Assembly (NCBI GenBank): GCA_003150755.1
Contig: QAMT01000004.1
Location: 62,001-126,000, forward strand
From: Phascolarctobacterium sp.
GTDB lineage: Bacteria; Bacillota; Negativicutes; Acidaminococcales; Acidaminococcaceae
DNA length: 64,000 nucleotides
Direction of reading: 5' to 3'
Position numbers and translations under genes: made by a program. The notes beneath the pieces are model-generated. The model had not been told where the DNA came from, did no database searches, and was given only the letters and a program-made list of their open reading frames with translations. How positions within the stretch are numbered: the first letter of the stretch is position 1; every line of letters begins with the position of its first letter. Positions 60,193 through 64,000 of this stretch are shown piece by piece.

Positions 60193-61161
60193 ATGTGCCA
60201 AATAAGTGTTTTGATGAGTGTTTATAATGAATCAGAGAGGGAACTGAAAGAGTCTGTTGATTCTATTTTAAATCAGTCTTATAAAAATTTTGAATTTATT
60301 ATAGTTAATGATAATCCTAATAATATTAATTTGAAATTAATGTTAAATAGATTTGCAAGTAAAGATAACAGAATAAAAATAATAGAAAATGAAAAAAACA
60401 TAGGACTGGCTATGTCCATGAATAAAGCAGCTAAAATAGCTAAAGGTGAATATTTAGCAAGAATGGATGCAGATGATATTGCTATGCCAGAACGTTTTGA
60501 AAATCAAATAAATATATTTTCAAATAATTCGGAAGTAGATTTAATTTGCAGTAATTTTTATTTTATAGATGAAAAATCTAATCTGTTAAATAGAAATTTT
60601 TCTTATTTATCCAAATATCAATTGAGAGGATTACTACCTATTTGGAATACAATACATCATCCTACAGTAATGATGAAAAAAGATATTTTTAATAAATTAG
60701 GTGGCTATAGAAACTTTCCGTGTGCACAAGATTATGATTTATGGTTGAGAATGTTAACTTTCGGTTGTAATTTTTATATGATACCAGAAAAATTATTAAA
60801 ATATAGAATTAGAAATACTAGTACAACTTCCGCAAAGCGTTTATTACAAGTTTTGACAATGAATTATATTAAACTGTTGTATAAAGAACGCAAAAATAAT
60901 AATAAAGATTCTTATAGTGAAAATAATTATAAAAAATATTTAGAAACAAAAAAATATTTTGATATAACTTACACTAAAAATTTAATGCAAAAAAGAACAA
61001 TATTAAAGAAACTTCAAAATAATTTAAAAAATAGAAATTATTTGAATGCATCATTTGAATTAATTTATTTACTTATATCTTCAGGTTATTTTAGGAACAG
61101 ATTTAGCACAGTATTAAAATTCAAAATTCATAAAAAGTATTTAGGATTGGTTGAAATATAA
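60193..61161 (+). CDS. Family 2 glycosyltransferase
   Basis: A 322-residue GT-A enzyme: ISVLMSVYNESERELKESVDSILNQSYKNFEFIIVND, GLAMSMNKAAKIAKGEYLARMDADDIAMPER (metal-binding DADD) and, further on, HHPTVMMKKDIF and AQDYDLWLRML. These match the EpsE-like group of capsule glycosyltransferases. The C-terminal ~90 residues are Lys/Asn-rich. ATG has AAAGGAAAA upstream. Confidence 0.87.
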   Translation: MCQISVLMSVYNESERELKESVDSILNQSYKNFEFIIVNDNPNNINLKLMLNRFASKDNRIKIIENEKNIGLAMSMNKAAKIAKGEYLARMDADDIAMPERFENQINIFSNNSEVDLICSNFYFIDEKSNLLNRNFSYLSKYQLRGLLPIWNTIHHPTVMMKKDIFNKLGGYRNFPCAQDYDLWLRMLTFGCNFYMIPEKLLKYRIRNTSTTSAKRLLQVLTMNYIKLLYKERKNNNKDSYSENNYKKYLETKKYFDITYTKNLMQKRTILKKLQNNLKNRNYLNASFELIYLLISSGYFRNRFSTVLKFKIHKKYLGLVEI

Positions 61162-61163
61162 AA

Positions 61164-61784
61164 ATGCTTATAAGATTAATGAAAATTTTAAGAAAATACT
61201 TAAGATATTTTTTTATAATATTACCAAATAAATTCAAATTAAAAAATAAAACTCCAAGTATAATTGCTAGCAATTGTAACGGAGGATTTATTTATCATGA
61301 TTTAGGACTTAAATTTTATTCTCCTACAATTAATCTATTTTTTTATCCTGATGATTTTTTAAAATTTATAAAAAATTTAAAATATTATTTATCATTAAAA
61401 TTATTACAAGTTGATGATTCAAATTTAAAATGGCCAGTTGGCATATTAGATGACGTTAAAATTCAGTTTATGCATTATAAATCTTTTGAAGAAGCAGAAG
61501 AAAAATGGAATAAACGCGCGCAAAGAGTTAATTTTAATAATCTGTTTTTTATTTGGACTGATAGAGATGGAATAAATTATGAACAAATTAAAGAATTTGA
61601 TAAACTTCCATTAAAAAATAAAGTTATATTTACTGCAAAAGAATGTAAAGAAATTAAATGCTCGTTTCAGATAAAGGCGTTTAAAAATAAAAATGAAGTT
61701 GGCATATTATCAAACTTTAAAAGGTTATCTTATAAACGATATTTAGATGATTTTGATTATGTAAGATTTTTAAATAAGAAATAA
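61164..61784 (+). CDS. DUF1919 family capsule-locus protein
   Basis: A 206-residue protein. The diagnostic DUF1919 stretch is IIASNCNGGFIYHDLGLKFYSPTINLFF, with a later WPVGILDDVKIQFMHYKSFEEAEEKW. The family occurs in capsule and exopolysaccharide loci and is often called an exopolysaccharide biosynthesis protein, but its reaction is not established. It starts 2 nt after the glycosyltransferase stop. Very AT-rich. Confidence 0.82.
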   Translation: MLIRLMKILRKYLRYFFIILPNKFKLKNKTPSIIASNCNGGFIYHDLGLKFYSPTINLFFYPDDFLKFIKNLKYYLSLKLLQVDDSNLKWPVGILDDVKIQFMHYKSFEEAEEKWNKRAQRVNFNNLFFIWTDRDGINYEQIKEFDKLPLKNKVIFTAKECKEIKCSFQIKAFKNKNEVGILSNFKRLSYKRYLDDFDYVRFLNKK

Positions 61785-61795
61785 CTGGAGATAGA

Positions 61796-62720
61796 ATGAA
61801 TATTATAAAAACTTTATATAATTTAAAATATATTATACCAAAAGAAAGTAAGATATATAATGATATAAAATCAATATATAGATATTTAATGATAAAGTAT
61901 AACTATGTAGGATTATTAAAACATGATTTTAAAGCATGTGTTGGATATGAATTAAATTTAGAAAACCCAAAAAGTTTTAATGAAAAATTACAATGGTTAA
62001 AATGCTATTATAGGGACCCTTTGATGGAAAAGTGTGCAGATAAAGTAGCAGTAAGAGATTTTGTAGAAAAAGTTATTGGGGCTGAATATTTAACACCTGT
62101 TTATGGGATATATAATTCTCCTGATGAGATTGATTTTGATAAACTGCCAGATAAATTTGTATTAAAAACGAATCATGCGTCAGGAGAAGTAATAATTTGT
62201 AATGATAAGAAAAAATTAGAAATAAATAAAATTAAAGCCCAATTAAAAAAAATGGCTAACAAAAAATTATTATTATATTACTGGTGAGTGGGTATATAAA
62301 AATATTAAACCTAAAATTATTTGTGAAAAGTTATTAGATGAAAATATAACAGATTATAAATTTTATTGCTTTAATGGCGAACCAAAAGTTTTATTGGTTT
62401 GTAAAGATAGAATTGTTGAAGTGAAAATGAATTATTATGATATGAATCTTAATTTATTGCCGTTTACGCAAAAAGCAAAAAATTCATTAGAAAAAATTGA
62501 TATCTCTGAAAGTATTGAAATTTTAAAAGATTTATCAAAAAAATTATCAGCAAAATTTCCACATGTAAGAGTCGATTTTTTTATTGTTAAAAACAAAATT
62601 TATTTTTCGGAATTAACATTTTTTGATAGTAATGGTTTTGAAGCTTTTAAACCGGTTGAATGGGATTATATTTTAGGAAGTTATCTTGTTTTACCAACAG
62701 AAAATTATCAAAGTAGGTGA
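61796..62720 (+). pseudogene. TupA-like ATP-grasp protein, frameshifted
   Basis: A TupA-like ATP-grasp split over two frames. The first part (61796-62287) has NPKSFNEKLQWLKCYYRDPLMEKCADKVAVR, YLTPVYGIYNSPDEIDFDKLPDKFVLKTNHASG, ending at LKKMANKK. With one A less in the A8 run at 62245-62252 it would read KKWLTKNYYYITGEWVYKNIKP and continue through CFNGEPKVLLVCKDR to 62720, a 307-residue protein of normal size. TupA relatives ligate amino acids to uronic-acid polymers (teichuronopeptide). A slipped-strand switch, decay or sequencing error could explain the break. Confidence 0.85.
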
Positions 62721-62724
62721 TAAA

Positions 62725-63828
62725 ATGGGATTAGGGTTATATATAGCATATAGAAAGATTAAAAATAATTTAACATCTTTAAGTGAACATGTTGAACGGA
62801 ATGTAATAAAATTATACGAAATAAAAAAAGTACGCAATAAAAAACGCAAAAATCTGTATGCTAAACTTACTGATGAGCAAAAACGAGCTATTGATAAATT
62901 TTATCTTAAAAATTGGGGAGAAAAGATTCCATATAATTGGCATCAATTATATACATCGTTTACAGGCAATTTTGATGAAAAATACTTTCCAGATTTTTTA
63001 TATAGTTCTTTGCTGGAGAGGATTTGGAATACAGAAAGATATAAATATGCTTTAGAGGATAAAAATTTGCTTCCATTAATTTGTCAAAATATTAATGGCG
63101 TAGTAACTCCTAAATTATTAGTTAGCTGTGTCAATGGCTTATTAAGAGATGAGCATTATAATATAATAAATGAAGAGATAGCTCTTGATATCTTAAAAAA
63201 TTATAATGAGGTTTTTGTAAAACCAAGCATAGGAACATGCAGTGGAAATGGCTGTAAAAAAATTCGTACAGAAAAAATATCAATTAACGTATTGAAAAAA
63301 ATTTATAATGGCAATTTTTCAATACAAGAAATTATAAAAAATCATAAAGTTTTGAAAGATTTATATCCATATGGTGTTAATACTTTTAGGGTTATAAGCT
63401 ATATATGGAATGACAAAATAAATTTATGCCCGGTAGCATTAAGATTGGGAAAAGACAAAAATTATTTAGATAATGTACATGCGGGGGGGATTTCTGTTGG
63501 CGTTAAAGAGAGCGGAGAATTAATGCCGTATGCTTTTACAGAATTTCAAGAAAAATTTAGCTGTCATCCGGATACAAAGGTAGTGTTTAATGATTATTTA
63601 ATTCCGCAGTATAAAAGGATTTTAGAGTCTGTTAAATTGCTGCATGCTAATATTCCATATTTAGGCATTATTCATTGGGATATTACAATTGATGAAAATA
63701 ACAATATTGTAGTTGTAGAAGCAAATACTTATGATGGAAGTATTTGGTTACCTCAATTTGCAACAGGAAGAAGTTTATTTGGTGATGATACAGCTGGAAT
63801 ATTACAAATGTTAAGAAAGTATAAATAA
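62725..63828 (+). CDS. Sugar-transfer-associated ATP-grasp protein
   Basis: A 367-residue protein resembling the ATPgrasp_ST family of capsule loci. The second half carries ATP-grasp features: VFVKPSIGTCSGNGCKKI (nucleotide-binding Lys), YPYGVNTFRVISY, and IHWDITIDENNNIVVVEANTYDG with the metal-binding Asp/Glu/Asn. The chemistry is probably ATP-driven amide or ester formation; the substrate is unknown. ATG 62725 follows GTAGGTG; the frame is open further upstream inside the TupA-like gene. Confidence 0.8.
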   Translation: MGLGLYIAYRKIKNNLTSLSEHVERNVIKLYEIKKVRNKKRKNLYAKLTDEQKRAIDKFYLKNWGEKIPYNWHQLYTSFTGNFDEKYFPDFLYSSLLERIWNTERYKYALEDKNLLPLICQNINGVVTPKLLVSCVNGLLRDEHYNIINEEIALDILKNYNEVFVKPSIGTCSGNGCKKIRTEKISINVLKKIYNGNFSIQEIIKNHKVLKDLYPYGVNTFRVISYIWNDKINLCPVALRLGKDKNYLDNVHAGGISVGVKESGELMPYAFTEFQEKFSCHPDTKVVFNDYLIPQYKRILESVKLLHANIPYLGIIHWDITIDENNNIVVVEANTYDGSIWLPQFATGRSLFGDDTAGILQMLRKYK

Positions 63829-63846
63829 TATTTTCATGAGGTACTA

Positions 63847-64000
63847 ATGAAAGATAATGAACTATTAAGTGTAATTGTTCCTGTATATAATGTTGAAAAA
63901 TATTTAAAAAAATGTATAGAATCCCTTCTAAATCAAACTTATAAAAATTTAGAAATTATTTTAGTTGATGATGGAAGTACAGATTCTTCTGGTGAAATAT
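63847..64000 (+). CDS. Family 2 glycosyltransferase, N-terminal part (runs off the window)
   Basis: The frame opens at ATG 63847 and is still open at the window edge. The first 51 residues contain LSVIVPVYNVEKYLKKCIES, LNQTYKNLEIILVDDGSTDSSG, the classic start of a GT-A family 2 enzyme. It continues the capsule locus; everything beyond is unseen. Confidence 0.88.
   Translation, partial: MKDNELLSVIVPVYNVEKYLKKCIESLLNQTYKNLEIILVDDGSTDSSGEI

Noticed and set aside
1..64000. tRNA, rRNA, CRISPR array, prophage or transposase genes
   Set aside because: No cloverleaf, regularly spaced repeat, integrase or transposase was recognised on either strand; a covariance and repeat scan would be needed for certainty.

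Overview
The window reads as a chromosomal segment of an anaerobic, diderm Firmicute, most likely a Negativicute of the Acidaminococcaceae/Phascolarctobacterium type. Several observations point this way: the nadD-yqeK-LCP-rsfS-CvfB-like gene order, LL-diaminopimelate aminotransferase (DapL) for lysine/peptidoglycan, a MacAB-type envelope exporter, a B12-dependent MetH whose reactivation domain is a separate gene, and a carboxyltransferase/CoA-transferase/DcuC cassette suited to C4-dicarboxylate metabolism. This placement is inference; no rRNA or tRNA gene is visible.

Layout. 1-10.8 kb: end of purD, guaB, a polar amino-acid ABC transporter, an exported DUF4127 protein, pgi, a nucleoside deaminase with an unusual signal peptide, dapF-dapL and a small exported protein. 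10.9-12 kb: a long hairpin element and, on the minus strand, a 33-aa membrane peptide coupled to a DUF1624 acyltransferase. 12-15 kb: MacA-like adaptor, ATPase and permease. 15.3-19.8 kb: nadD, yqeK, LCP protein, rsfS and an S1-domain protein, then an internally deleted TauE/SafE gene beside its intact paralogue. 19.9-28.5 kb: a nine-gene operon for the shikimate pathway and the Phe/Tyr branches (aroF-tyrA-aroB-aroA-aroC-pheA-aroE-aroK-aroQ), preceded by a promoter, a 49-codon leader peptide packed with Phe/Tyr codons and an intrinsic terminator, i.e. a probable transcription attenuator. 28.9-32.8 kb: metF, MetH activation protein, metH. 32.9-34.3 kb: divergent ferredoxin-like gene and Crp/Fnr regulator. 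34.6-39.3 kb: complete branched-chain amino-acid ABC transporter livJHMGF. 40.7-47.1 kb: pstSCAB-phoU-phoB-phoR with a PstS whose two halves are in circularly permuted order. 47.3-49.1 kb: a preQ1-I riboswitch driving queC-queT-queF. 49.3-54.4 kb: carboxyltransferase, family III CoA-transferase, DcuC transporter and LysR regulator. 54.7 kb to the end: a capsule/exopolysaccharide locus opening with a polyprenyl-phosphate sugar-1-phosphate transferase, followed by glycosyltransferases, UDP-sugar enzymes, DUF1919 and two ATP-grasp proteins.

The first 49 kb has even, moderately GC-rich coding with tightly packed, often ATGA-overlapping operons. From about 49.1 kb the DNA becomes visibly richer in A+T, and beyond 59 kb it is extremely AT-rich, as in capsule loci that turn over by horizontal exchange. 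Two capsule genes (UDP-sugar epimerase and TupA-like ATP-grasp) each carry a one-base expansion in a homopolymer run; these are either phase-variable switches, decayed genes or assembly errors.

Regulatory themes: all three transporter operons that begin with a binding-protein gene have a strong hairpin straight after it, which would raise binding-protein expression over the membrane subunits. The attenuator, the preQ1 riboswitch, a perfect 42-bp palindrome before the LysR gene, and a multi-hairpin tract before the capsule locus are the main non-coding signals.
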